7,138 nucleotides of DNA from Planctomycetaceae bacterium (GTDB taxonomy: Bacteria; Planctomycetota; Planctomycetia; Planctomycetales; Planctomycetaceae): the NCBI GenBank assembly GCA_016795125.1, contig JAEUIG010000838.1, positions 1-7,138 on the forward strand, in the 5' to 3' direction. This document shows, in pieces, positions 1-7,138 of the stretch; positions within the stretch are counted from its first letter, which is position 1; the number at the start of each line of letters is the position of its first letter. The notes below the pieces were generated by a model. That model was not told where the DNA came from. It did no database searches and saw only the letters and a list, made by a program, of their open reading frames with translations. Position numbers and translations under genes: made by a program.

Positions 1-164
1 TGATGCAGGCGGGCCGTCAGTTCCGCGCCGCCGCCGGCATCGGCGGAATGGACCTGCGCGATGCGCAGGGCCGCCGGAACGTCACGGCGCGCAGAATCCG
101 CAGGAGGCCCGTCGTCGGCAACGACGGGCTTCGCAGCGAGCGGATTGGTGAGCGAAGCAGTCAT
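1..164 (-). CDS. Glycosyltransferase, N-terminal fragment (partial, runs off left edge)
   Basis: The reading frame opens with ATG at 164 and stays open for 54 codons to the window edge, so only the N-terminus is visible. After a variable, probably disordered leader of about 35 residues comes LRIAQVHSADAGGGAELTAR (about residues 34-53). This resembles the first beta strand and glycine-rich loop at the N-terminus of GT4-type GT-B glycosyltransferases (pattern hhHhsssDxGGGAExxAxxL). The family is known to transfer sugars from nucleotide-sugar donors in the cytoplasm; donor and acceptor cannot be read here. The ATG lies 6 bp after the stop of the preceding methyltransferase gene, with only a weak GGA near it, so it is probably translated by coupling in the same operon. 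The C-terminal donor-binding half lies outside the window. The glycosyltransferase call rests on one motif plus context; another Rossmann-like enzyme is possible. Confidence 0.68.
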   Translation of the reverse strand, partial: MTASLTNPLAAKPVVADDGPPADSARRDVPAALRIAQVHSADAGGGAELTARLH

Positions 165-170
165 GTTCCG

Positions 171-1139
171 TCAAATGCCGTTTGAGGACGCGTGGGGGTG
201 CACGTCCCTTCTGCGGAGCCACAGGCTGGCGCCGGTGTTTTCCAGCGCCCGCGGCAGCAGTTCGGCGAGCAGTGCGTGGTGATGCTGCGCCAGCGCGCTG
301 CCCCAGAACTCGATCTCAAACACCGGGTTGAACTGCAGGAACGACCGGACGAGGTACGCCTCGTTCCAGGACCAGCCCCGGAGGACCCATTCGGCCGGAT
401 ACTCGAACGGATAAAAGATGTCGTGAAAGTGGACATACACGCCCGGCCGGAGCCGGGGGATGATCTCGAACACGAGGTAACCGACATCGCTGCCGGCCTT
501 GGCAACGTGCGACGAATCGATGAACAGGATGTCGCCGGATTGCAGTTCGTCGAACACTCCGCGATCGACGTCAACCACTCCGGTGGAGAACAACCGGACT
601 TTCGCGGCGTCGTCCGGCTTCATCAGCGACTGCAGGCGTTCCGGATACGGCTCGATGAAGCTGAACCGGGTTTCCGGCAGGAAGCGCTCGGCGGTGTCGA
701 GCATGACGGCGGAGGAGAAGCCGGAGCCGACTTCGACGACGCGCTGCGGACGCAGCTTCCGCAGCATGGAGTACAGCGCGATCGCGTCTCCCTGGCAGAA
801 CGTCTGGTTGTTGTAGTGGTAGCGGCAGCCGGGCGTCGGCTCCGACGCGAACGGCAGCTCGCCGTAGAACTGCGCCAGCTCGCGCAGCAGGGCGATCTGC
901 CGCTCCCAGCGCAGATCGATGCCGGGAATGTCGCGCCGGGTGCGATCAAAGACCACCTGCTGCCGATTGCCGACGTCGTCCAGGTCGGGGATCGGCGAAT
1001 AGAAATGGCCGGGAGGAAAGCCCTGCCAGCGTTTCCAGCGGTCCAGTTCGGATTGCAGCCGATCGCGATCCTGAACCAGCCGTGCGAACGGCGGCAGTCG
1101 GCGTGCGACCCGCTTCAAGTGATTCATGAGTGGGTTCAT
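171..1139 (-). CDS. Class I SAM-dependent methyltransferase (Methyltransf_24-like)
   Basis: A 322-residue protein. Residues 1-40 are basic and heptad-like (DRDRLQSELDRWKRW), possibly a short coiled coil. PPGHFYSPIPDLDDV follows at 42-56. The class I SAM-binding core shows motif I VVEVGSGFSS at 134-143, an acidic strand-2 end FIEP at 161-164, IDSSH at 207-211 and HFHDIFYPFEYP at 237-248. The combination of GxGxS, IDSSH and HDIFYPFEYP is typical of Methyltransf_24-like enzymes often found in polysaccharide loci, where they are thought to O- or N-methylate sugars. The substrate is not readable. The chosen ATG at 1139 shares its A with the TGA of the upstream glycosyltransferase (TGATG), which suggests coupling; a second ATG four codons later (1127) is an alternative. 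Neither has a clear ribosome-binding site. The next glycosyltransferase starts 6 bp after the stop. The fold call is secure and the role is inferred. Confidence 0.85.
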   Translation of the reverse strand: MNPLMNHLKRVARRLPPFARLVQDRDRLQSELDRWKRWQGFPPGHFYSPIPDLDDVGNRQQVVFDRTRRDIPGIDLRWERQIALLRELAQFYGELPFASEPTPGCRYHYNNQTFCQGDAIALYSMLRKLRPQRVVEVGSGFSSAVMLDTAERFLPETRFSFIEPYPERLQSLMKPDDAAKVRLFSTGVVDVDRGVFDELQSGDILFIDSSHVAKAGSDVGYLVFEIIPRLRPGVYVHFHDIFYPFEYPAEWVLRGWSWNEAYLVRSFLQFNPVFEIEFWGSALAQHHHALLAELLPRALENTGASLWLRRRDVHPHASSNGI

Positions 1140-1141
1140 CA
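1137..1141 (-). promoter_or_regulatory. TGATG stop/start overlap (translational coupling)
   Basis: On the minus strand the five bases read TGATG. The glycosyltransferase stop TGA and the methyltransferase start ATG share one A. With no Shine-Dalgarno sequence upstream, reinitiation by the terminating ribosome is the likely route for translating the downstream gene. An alternative ATG lies 12 bases downstream, so coupling is an inference. Confidence 0.55.
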
Positions 1142-2419
1142 ACGGCTGGCGGCGGCTTCGCTGGTGACGCAGATACGGGAAGTGTCGCGAACCGGCGCCG
1201 TGGCCGCCGGATCGGTCGACAACCACTCACGGATTCGGTCCCGAAACAACGGCGGCCGGAACTCGCTGTCGGCGACGGCCTGCAGTCGCTGCTCGATCTC
1301 CGCGACGAGATCGGGGTCGGACGCGAGCCGTTGCAACTGGTCGAGCACCGTCGCTTCGCGAAGCTGATCGCAAACGACCGGCAGTTCGTGCTGGCGGCAG
1401 AAATCGGCCAGCGCGGAATGCGGCGGCGCGAGAATCAACAGTGGCCGCTGCGCGGCGAGATAGGTCGTGAACTTCGTGGGGAACGAGAACTCGGCGAAGG
1501 GCCGCCCCTGCGGGCCGAACGGCTGCGGCAGAAACAGTACGTCGCAATCCGACAGTCCCGCGACGACATCGGCCGTGTCGGGAACGTAACCGCGATACTC
1601 GATCCAGCGGGCCGTTTGCGCCTGGCAGACGTAGCGCAGGCCGAACACCCGCAGCCGGACCCTGCGGCCGGCGAGCGTCCAGTTGACGGAATCCAGCGCG
1701 CGGCACAGCAGCTCCATTTCGTCCCTGGCGGTGACGCTGCCGGCGAAGCCGATGAGGAAGTCTTTGTCGGGAGATCGATCCGCAGCCGGCCGGTCCCGGG
1801 GCCACGCATCGGCGATCGGCTGCCGCAGGATGACGCAGCGGGAACCATAGTCGTTGACGAACCGCCGTTGCATGGCGTCGCTCATGACGGCGACGCGAGC
1901 GCTGCGGCGGAGCGCATCGTCGAAGCCGCGTTTGAGCGGCTGTGACGACCCTCCGGTATGCCCGAGCAGAGGCAGCACGTGTTCGGGAACGTCCCAGACC
2001 AGCGAGAACAACGGAACGGACAGTTCGTCCGCAAGCCGCGCCGCCATCAGCATGACGGCGGGGGACTCGAGGACGGCGATCACGGCATCGACCCCGGCGT
2101 TGCGCCCGGCATTCGTCGCCTGTACGGTTAAACGGCGCACGTGCGGTTGCAGGCGAAATCGCACGCCGGCGCGTGCGGCCGCTTCGCCCAACGGGCCGCG
2201 GAGCGGGCGGTAGACGCTTTCATAGCGGCGGTTCAGCCGGACCGTTTCGCGCGGTTCGAGATCGGCAGGCAGATTCCAGCGATCGCCCTGTGCGAGCAGG
2301 GCCGCAACGAGGCCGGCGCGCGGGGACATGTGCCGGCACAGGCTGTCCATGTAAATCTGCCCGACGCCGTGTCCCCCGGGAGGGCTGGCGGTGAGCAGGA
2401 GTGGTCGCAGGCAAGTCAT
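1139..2419 (-). CDS. Glycosyltransferase, GT-B fold (GT4-like)
   Basis: A 426-residue protein, the usual length for a GT-B enzyme. The N-terminal acceptor domain starts with PLLLTASPPGGHGVGQIYMD (6-25), the strand and glycine loop typical of the fold. FSLVWDVPEHVLP (138-150) and VAVMSDAMQRRF (176-187) match the inter-domain region. The C-terminal donor domain shows IGFAGSVTARDEMELLCRAL (223-242), YRGYVP (275-280), DCDVLFLPQPFG (291-302) and FAEFSFPTKFTTYLAAQRPL (308-327), equivalent to the donor-contacting SPSKLxEYLAAGxP segment of GT4 enzymes. The usual second glutamate of the E-x7-E pattern is not in place (Thr-Thr around 318-319). No membrane segment is obvious, so it is probably a cytoplasmic or peripheral enzyme adding one residue to the chain. 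The start at 2419 follows the upstream methyltransferase stop by 31 bp with no good ribosome-binding site; its stop overlaps the next start. Sugar and linkage are unknown. Confidence 0.8.
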   Translation of the reverse strand: MTCLRPLLLTASPPGGHGVGQIYMDSLCRHMSPRAGLVAALLAQGDRWNLPADLEPRETVRLNRRYESVYRPLRGPLGEAAARAGVRFRLQPHVRRLTVQATNAGRNAGVDAVIAVLESPAVMLMAARLADELSVPLFSLVWDVPEHVLPLLGHTGGSSQPLKRGFDDALRRSARVAVMSDAMQRRFVNDYGSRCVILRQPIADAWPRDRPAADRSPDKDFLIGFAGSVTARDEMELLCRALDSVNWTLAGRRVRLRVFGLRYVCQAQTARWIEYRGYVPDTADVVAGLSDCDVLFLPQPFGPQGRPFAEFSFPTKFTTYLAAQRPLLILAPPHSALADFCRQHELPVVCDQLREATVLDQLQRLASDPDLVAEIEQRLQAVADSEFRPPLFRDRIREWLSTDPAATAPVRDTSRICVTSEAAASR

Positions 2420-2450
2420 GCCGATGTGTGAGCCTCGCGGCGCTGTGGCA

Positions 2451-3407
2451 TCACGGAGTGATTTCGACGAACAGGTGATCCTGCAACTGGTCGATGTGCG
2501 GCATGTAGCGCCGGTGCAGGCGGTGGTGGCAGCCGGGCAGCTTGTGGAGCACGGACGCCAGTCCCCGATATGGCCAGGGCCGCCGACGGGCGCCGAAATA
2601 GACCGCCAGTTCGGCCGCGCGGACGCGCGACAGTCCGCGCGCCGTTTTGTGGGAGATCCGCGTCATGCGCGGAGGCTGCCACTGCTGACTGCGGCAGGTG
2701 TCGCGAAACCAGGTTTCGCCGCCCACGACGAGATGCTGCTCGGTCGCCAGGTAGGGATGCTCGCTGCCCAGCAGCCGCCACGTCCAGTGGTCGGCGTTGC
2801 CCGTGGACAAGTACAGTGCGCCTCCCGGACGCAGGCAGGCAGCCGCCAGCCGGAGTCCGTGCAGCGGATCGTGCAGGTGTTCGAAGACGTCGAACATGGC
2901 CACCACGTCGAACTTTCCCTGCAGGCGGGAACAGACGTCGTCGTTGAGAACGCCCTGGATCGCATCGATGCCCTGCTGCTGCAGGTGCGCCACGGCCCCG
3001 GGATTGGGTTCGATCGCCGCACGCCGCCAGCCCGGCGGCGCCTGTGCCAGAAACTGTCCGTCAAAGCTGCCGATATCCAGCAGGTCTCCGGGTGTGCGGA
3101 GCTGGAGCCGCCGGTGCGCCAGGATCCACGCGGAGCTGTCCCAGGCGTCGTACTGCCATTCGTCACCGCTGATGGACTCGTACAGCGCCTCGGCATCGAA
3201 CGTGGACAGCGCCGGCGCCCGGAACAAGAGGCGGCACTTCCGGCAGCGATACAGTCGTCCGGGATCGGGGGCCGATTGCGTGTCGGGCGTGCGCGACAGT
3301 TCGCGACAACGACCCAGATCAAGCACCTGCGTGCTGCCGCAGGGGCAGGTCACAGTTGCGTCGCGGGTATCGATCGAGCGTTCGGCCGTCGGCGTTCGCT
3401 CAGTCAT
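2451..3407 (-). CDS. Class I SAM-dependent methyltransferase with N-terminal zinc-ribbon-like segment
   Basis: A 318-residue protein. Residues 21-58 hold two cysteine pairs, CPC (21-23) and CRKC (55-58), about 30 residues apart, as in a small zinc ribbon before the catalytic domain. The SAM-binding core (Methyltransf_23 type) shows LLDIGSFDGQFL (109-120) as motif I, AIEPNP (131-136) with the ribose-binding acid, FDVVAMFDVFEHLHDP (166-181) as the motif II/III region, and CLRPGGALYLST (191-202). This architecture is common for sugar C- or O-methyltransferases in polysaccharide loci; the substrate is unknown. The open frame extends upstream to 3731, but that part is low-complexity Arg/Pro sequence overlapping the sulfotransferase, so I take ATG at 3407; GTG at 3416 is also possible. 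It starts 46 bp after the sulfotransferase stop and has no clear ribosome-binding site. The glycosyltransferase follows after 31 bp. Confidence 0.83.
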   Translation of the reverse strand: MTERTPTAERSIDTRDATVTCPCGSTQVLDLGRCRELSRTPDTQSAPDPGRLYRCRKCRLLFRAPALSTFDAEALYESISGDEWQYDAWDSSAWILAHRRLQLRTPGDLLDIGSFDGQFLAQAPPGWRRAAIEPNPGAVAHLQQQGIDAIQGVLNDDVCSRLQGKFDVVAMFDVFEHLHDPLHGLRLAAACLRPGGALYLSTGNADHWTWRLLGSEHPYLATEQHLVVGGETWFRDTCRSQQWQPPRMTRISHKTARGLSRVRAAELAVYFGARRRPWPYRGLASVLHKLPGCHHRLHRRYMPHIDQLQDHLFVEITP

Positions 3408-3453
3408 GCGGCTCACGGTGCACTCGGGGAATCGGCGGTCGATCTCGAGGAGG

Positions 3454-4314
3454 TCAGCGTTTGGTCGCGGGACGGCGAAGTCGCGCCAGCAGCCGGCGCC
3501 CGACGGCAACAGGTTCCTGCGGAATGCAGTCCGCCTGCAGGGCGACGCCGCAGCTTGCTGCGCGCCGCTCAAACTCACGCAGCGCCGCGAAATACAGTTC
3601 CATATCGAGCGGATTGCGGTCCACGATGGCCTGCCATTCTTCGAGCGAGACGGCGGCCAGCGGCGGCCTGCCGCTGGTGACGTTTTTCCGTGTGGCCGGC
3701 GGCGGCGGCGGCCAGCCAGCGTCTTGTGCAATTACCTGCTGTGAAGCGTCGTAGTATTCGACGAGTCCGAACCGCGTCTGAACGCCGAGCAGGTTTTCCA
3801 TGGCCTCCTGCAGGTGGGAGTACAAGACGTGTCCGTGACCGCGCAGGGAGTCCAGCTCTGGCCGGCCGCACAACAATCGAGTCTGGCCGTTTTCCAGTTC
3901 GCCCGTCAGTCCCGACCGGGCGTAGTCGATCAACGACAACTTTTCGCGGAGCACAGTTTCATGTAGAGGGTGCCGCTTGTTCGCCTTGACGAACGAGTAG
4001 TGCGACACGATCCGGTCGACCGGATGCCGGAGCAGCGTCACGTAAGTCGCGGGCTGCGGCAGCAGGCGATGCACGCCCCAGGGGAGGTGGCCGAAAACAA
4101 ACCGCAGTTTGGCACGCTCATCGGGGCCGAGTGCCTCGAGTTCCTGCAGGCGGCGCGCGTAGTCGAAACCGACGTAGACGTCGAACTCGCCGCCCGGGGG
4201 AATGCTGGCGCGGAGGAAATCCAGAAACGAGTTGCCGCCGCACTTGGGAATGTGCAGGAAGATGACACAGGCATCGTCGGGTGCAGAGGCTTTCTGCGGT
4301 GTGGCGTCCTGCAT
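3454..4314 (-). CDS. Sulfotransferase family 2-like protein (PAPS-dependent)
   Basis: A 286-residue protein. FLHIPKCGGNSFLDFL (19-34) is the 5'-phosphosulfate-binding loop. YVTLLRHPVDRIVSHYSFVK (91-110) is the 3'-phosphate-binding strand and helix with the conserved Arg and Ser. Together they are the diagnostic pair of the Sulfotransfer_2 family, whose members include carbohydrate sulfotransferases that move sulfate from PAPS to sugar hydroxyls. RKNVTSGRPPL (209-219) resembles the later substrate-side loop of the family. Just before it is a run of five prolines (202-206). There is no signal peptide or membrane anchor, unlike the Golgi enzymes of animals, so it should act in the cytoplasm before export. 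The start is ATG at 4314, not the in-frame ATG at 4347, because AAAGGAG lies 8 bases upstream of 4314. It begins 42 bp after the ATPase stop, suggesting the exported glycan is sulfated. Confidence 0.85.
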   Translation of the reverse strand: MQDATPQKASAPDDACVIFLHIPKCGGNSFLDFLRASIPPGGEFDVYVGFDYARRLQELEALGPDERAKLRFVFGHLPWGVHRLLPQPATYVTLLRHPVDRIVSHYSFVKANKRHPLHETVLREKLSLIDYARSGLTGELENGQTRLLCGRPELDSLRGHGHVLYSHLQEAMENLLGVQTRFGLVEYYDASQQVIAQDAGWPPPPPATRKNVTSGRPPLAAVSLEEWQAIVDRNPLDMELYFAALREFERRAASCGVALQADCIPQEPVAVGRRLLARLRRPATKR

Positions 4315-4322
4315 TGTCAAAT

Positions 4323-4329
4323 CTCCTTT
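4323..4329 (-). promoter_or_regulatory. Strong Shine-Dalgarno of the sulfotransferase gene
   Basis: The minus strand reads AAAGGAG, with 8 bases between it and the ATG at 4314. It is the only strong ribosome-binding site I see in the window and decides the start, removing 11 codons from the longest open frame. It may give the sulfotransferase independent or higher translation within the operon. Confidence 0.75.
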
Positions 4330-4356
4330 CGTGGCCCGAGAGTGCACCGCGCCCTT

Positions 4357-5709
<1,353 letters not shown>

Positions 5710-5713
5710 AGGT

Positions 5714-5794
5714 GAGGAGTTAGGAGTTAGGAGATAGGAATTAGGAAAGGCAAGACTTTTTTGCTATCTCCTAATTCCTAACTCCTAACTCCTA
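5714..5794. repeat. Imperfect inverted repeat of two sets of five heptads (TAGGAGT family)
   Basis: On the plus strand, 5714-5748 read as five heptads: GAGGAGT, TAGGAGT, TAGGAGA, TAGGAAT, TAGGAAA. On the minus strand, 5794 down to 5760 read as five more: TAGGAGT, TAGGAGT, TAGGAAT, TAGGAGA, TAGCAAA. The arms face each other around an 11-base centre and match at 29 of 35 positions, with 18 consecutive pairs near the base (5715-5732 with 5776-5793). Units three and four are swapped between arms. The element fills almost the whole gap between permease and ATPase, and its outermost right-hand unit provides the permease stop codon. Transcribed, it should fold into a long hairpin. No U-run follows in the direction of transcription, so it is not a classical terminator. 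It may be a mobile repeat of MITE or REP type, or resemble the short heptanucleotide tandem repeats known from cyanobacteria; I cannot assign a family. Confidence 0.92.
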
Positions 5795-6898
5795 GATGAT
5801 GTCGGCGAAGGTGCTTTCGGTGCGGCGGAAGTAGTACAGGCCGCTGACCAGGAGCACGCTGACGACGGCCGTGGAGACGGCCATCATGGTCCAGTCGGGA
5901 GTCGTCGAGCCGAGGATCGACCAGCGGAAGCCTTCGATGACGCCGACCATCGGATTGAGGCCGTAATAGGGACGCCATTTCTCAGGGACGAGGCTGCTCG
6001 AATAGACGACAGGAGACAGATAGAACCAGGCCTGCACGAGAAACGGCACGGCCTGGCCGATGTCGCGGTACATGACGTTGAGCGCGGTCAGCCAGAGCCC
6101 GACGGCCATGGCGGTCAGGACGCAGAGAACCAGGAACAGCGGCAGGCAGAGCGTCCGCGCGCTCAGGGAGAAGCGCCAGACGGCGGGTTGCTCGTCATCG
6201 CGGGCGTTCGGCTTCTCAGACGCGGCAACGGGAGTTCCGGCGGTCTGCCGGGGCGCGTCGTCTGCGGCTGCCGCTGCGGAGCGTGGCGTCGCCTGTTCGA
6301 GGCGCTCATCGGGTGTTGTCGAATCTGCGACGGGCGCGGCGGCGGAGGCGGGCGTTTTCGTGCTCTCGACCGGGGTCCCGTTGAAATACGCAATCAACCC
6401 GGCGAGTACGACGAACTGGATGGCGAGTTCCACGAGTCCGATCACAACGCTGGAAATCGGCAGCACCATCCGCGGGAAGTAGACCTTGGTCAGCATGTGG
6501 CTGCTGGTGACGACGCTGGTGGTGGATGCGCTGAGCGTGTTGGCGAAATACAGCCACGGCAACATCGCCGTGAAGGCGAACAGCGGATACGGGGAGCTGT
6601 CGGAGGGAATTTTTGCGACGCGGCCGAAGATGAACGTGAAGATGATCATCGACAGCACGGGCTTGAGAATGGCCCAGCCGTAGCCGATGACGCTCTGCCG
6701 GTAGCGGGCGGCGATGTCGCGCCAGGCCAGCAGCAGGAGCAGGTCGCGATAGCGCCAGACTTCGCCGAGTTCGAGCGAGGCCCAGCCGGACTCGGGAACG
6801 ATGACGGTGACGTCGACGTGTTCGGGATCGGCGCGAGGCGGCTCCTGCCGCGGGGCCATGTGCATGACGTTGCCGGGGGCTGTGGTTACCGGGTGCAT
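5792..6898 (-). CDS. wzm: Polysaccharide ABC exporter permease (ABC-2 family)
   Basis: A 368-residue protein from ATG at 6898. SLELGEVWRYRDLLLLLAWR (41-60), then DIAARYRQSVIGYGWAILKP (61-80), is the N-terminal interface helix of Wzm-type permeases. Predicted membrane segments lie at about 74-92, 104-121, 148-172, 249-273, 281-301 and 338-357. TALNVMYRDIGQAVPFLVQA (271-290) and PYYGLNPMVGVIEGFRW (310-326) are family hallmarks. It forms the channel that carries the lipid-linked glycan across the inner membrane with the ATPase encoded next. A low-complexity insert at 173-241 separates the third and fourth segments. ATG 6898 overlaps the gmd stop by 13 bases; ATG 6865 or 6859 would give about 357 or 355 residues without touching the core. 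None has a good ribosome-binding site, so the start is uncertain. The TAG stop lies within the heptad repeat. Confidence 0.92.
   Translation of the reverse strand: MHPVTTAPGNVMHMAPRQEPPRADPEHVDVTVIVPESGWASLELGEVWRYRDLLLLLAWRDIAARYRQSVIGYGWAILKPVLSMIIFTFIFGRVAKIPSDSSPYPLFAFTAMLPWLYFANTLSASTTSVVTSSHMLTKVYFPRMVLPISSVVIGLVELAIQFVVLAGLIAYFNGTPVESTKTPASAAAPVADSTTPDERLEQATPRSAAAAADDAPRQTAGTPVAASEKPNARDDEQPAVWRFSLSARTLCLPLFLVLCVLTAMAVGLWLTALNVMYRDIGQAVPFLVQAWFYLSPVVYSSSLVPEKWRPYYGLNPMVGVIEGFRWSILGSTTPDWTMMAVSTAVVSVLLVSGLYYFRRTESTFADII
6176..6382 (-). other. Low-complexity Ala/Thr/Pro insert within the permease
   Basis: This stretch encodes residues 173-241 of the permease. It is rich in Ala, Thr, Pro, Ser and charged residues (for example TPASAAAPVADSTTPDERL at 182-200) and has no hydrophobic segment. 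It lies between membrane segments three and four, where Wzm-type permeases normally have a short loop. The reading frame is intact across it and the flanking segments match the family, so it is a real in-frame extension rather than a frameshift. By the usual topology the loop would face the periplasm; that is inference. Confidence 0.75.
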
Positions 6899-7138
6899 GT
6901 TGCCTGAGAGTCCCGGACCGAGGCGACGTCGGCGTCGACCATCATCTGCACGAGTTCGGCGAATGATGTGGTCGGGCGCCAGCCGAGCAGCCGTTCGGCC
7001 TTGCCGTAATCTCCCTGGAGCCTGGTGACTTCCGCCGGCCGGCCGAGAGCGGGATCGACGCGGACGGCATCCCGCCAGTTGAGGCCGACGCGTGAAAACG
7101 CCGCTTCCAGGAATTCCTCCAGACGCCGCCACTGGTTG
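6886..7138 (-). CDS. gmd: GDP-mannose 4,6-dehydratase, C-terminal fragment (partial, runs off right edge)
   Basis: Eighty-three codons plus a TAA stop are visible, in the frame whose first full codon starts at 7137. The sequence has LEEFLEAAFSRVGLNWRD, then VRVDPALGRPAEVTRLQGD, then KAERLLGWRPTTSFAELVQM. This is the C-terminal signature of Gmd (VDPxxxRPAEVxxLxGDxxKAxxxLGWxPxTSFxELVxxMV), an extended short-chain dehydrogenase. Gmd turns GDP-D-mannose into GDP-4-keto-6-deoxy-D-mannose, the precursor of GDP-rhamnose, GDP-fucose and related sugars. The NAD(P)-binding Rossmann half and catalytic Tyr-Lys are outside the window. The 3' end overlaps the first possible permease start by 13 bases. Its place at the head of an ABC-exporter cluster resembles known A-band or O-antigen loci built from GDP-linked 6-deoxyhexoses. 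A related epimerase/reductase such as Rmd is less likely given the RPAEV segment. Confidence 0.82.
   Translation of the reverse strand, partial: NQWRRLEEFLEAAFSRVGLNWRDAVRVDPALGRPAEVTRLQGDYGKAERLLGWRPTTSFAELVQMMVDADVASVRDSQATCTR

Noticed and set aside
192..1367. A 391-codon plus-strand open frame opposite the first methyltransferase
   Set aside because: The translation has no recognisable motif and lies antisense to a well-supported methyltransferase.
2391..3680. A 429-codon plus-strand open frame opposite the second methyltransferase
   Set aside because: Antisense to a methyltransferase with intact SAM motifs; no domain features of its own.
3408..3731. Upstream extension of the second methyltransferase to an ATG at 3731
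   Set aside because: The extra residues are Arg/Pro-rich shadow sequence overlapping the sulfotransferase; the family-like part starts near the ATG at 3407.
4315..4320. TTGACA on the minus strand as a -35 promoter box
   Set aside because: It sits directly against the sulfotransferase ATG and I see no -10 box at 16-18 bases; it is more simply the spacer after the ribosome-binding site.
5714..5794. The heptad hairpin as a Rho-independent terminator
   Set aside because: In the transcribed direction no U-run follows the stem, the stem is long and AU-containing, and a terminator between permease and ATPase would make little sense.
6188..6907. A 239-codon plus-strand open frame opposite the permease
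   Set aside because: Mirror of the permease codon pattern, rich in Gly, Arg and Glu with no motif.
6899..7132. Upstream extension of the permease frame to an ATG at 7132
   Set aside because: This region codes for the Gmd C-terminus in another frame; the extension is Arg/Gly-rich with no permease similarity.

Overview
The window is one uninterrupted block of minus-strand genes from a surface-polysaccharide (O-antigen, capsule or exopolysaccharide type) synthesis and export locus. In transcription order, from high to low coordinates, it holds: the 3' end of a GDP-mannose 4,6-dehydratase (gmd); an ABC-2 permease (Wzm type); its ATPase with a C-terminal Wzt_C-like domain (Wzt type); a family-2-like sulfotransferase; a methyltransferase with an N-terminal four-cysteine zinc-ribbon-like segment; a GT-B glycosyltransferase; a second, Methyltransf_24-like methyltransferase; and the first 54 codons of a second glycosyltransferase that runs off the left edge. 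Genes overlap or are separated by at most about 80 bp, so they look like one long operon. No internal promoter or terminator is evident, and no stretch over 300 bases lacks a gene.

The organism is a GC-rich bacterium with weak or absent Shine-Dalgarno sequences at most starts. Only the sulfotransferase has a strong one. A sulfotransferase inside a polysaccharide locus, poor SD use and heptad repeats between genes would fit a Planctomycetota member, but this is inference from style. No taxonomic marker gene is present.

How the genes may work together: Gmd makes GDP-4-keto-6-deoxymannose, the precursor of GDP-rhamnose, GDP-fucose and related sugars. The glycosyltransferases build a chain on the cytoplasmic side. 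The methyltransferases and sulfotransferase decorate or cap it. Wzm and Wzt export the finished chain, with the Wzt C-terminal domain possibly recognising the modification.

Three things do not fit a routine annotation. First, an imperfect inverted repeat made of two sets of five heptads (consensus TAGGAGT) fills the wzm-wzt gap and supplies the wzm stop codon. Second, an Ala/Thr/Pro-rich insert of about 69 residues sits between two membrane segments of the permease. Third, a sulfotransferase directly follows the ATPase, suggesting a sulfated and methylated ABC-exported glycan. I do not see a wholly new system; the repeat and the permease insert are the most unusual elements.
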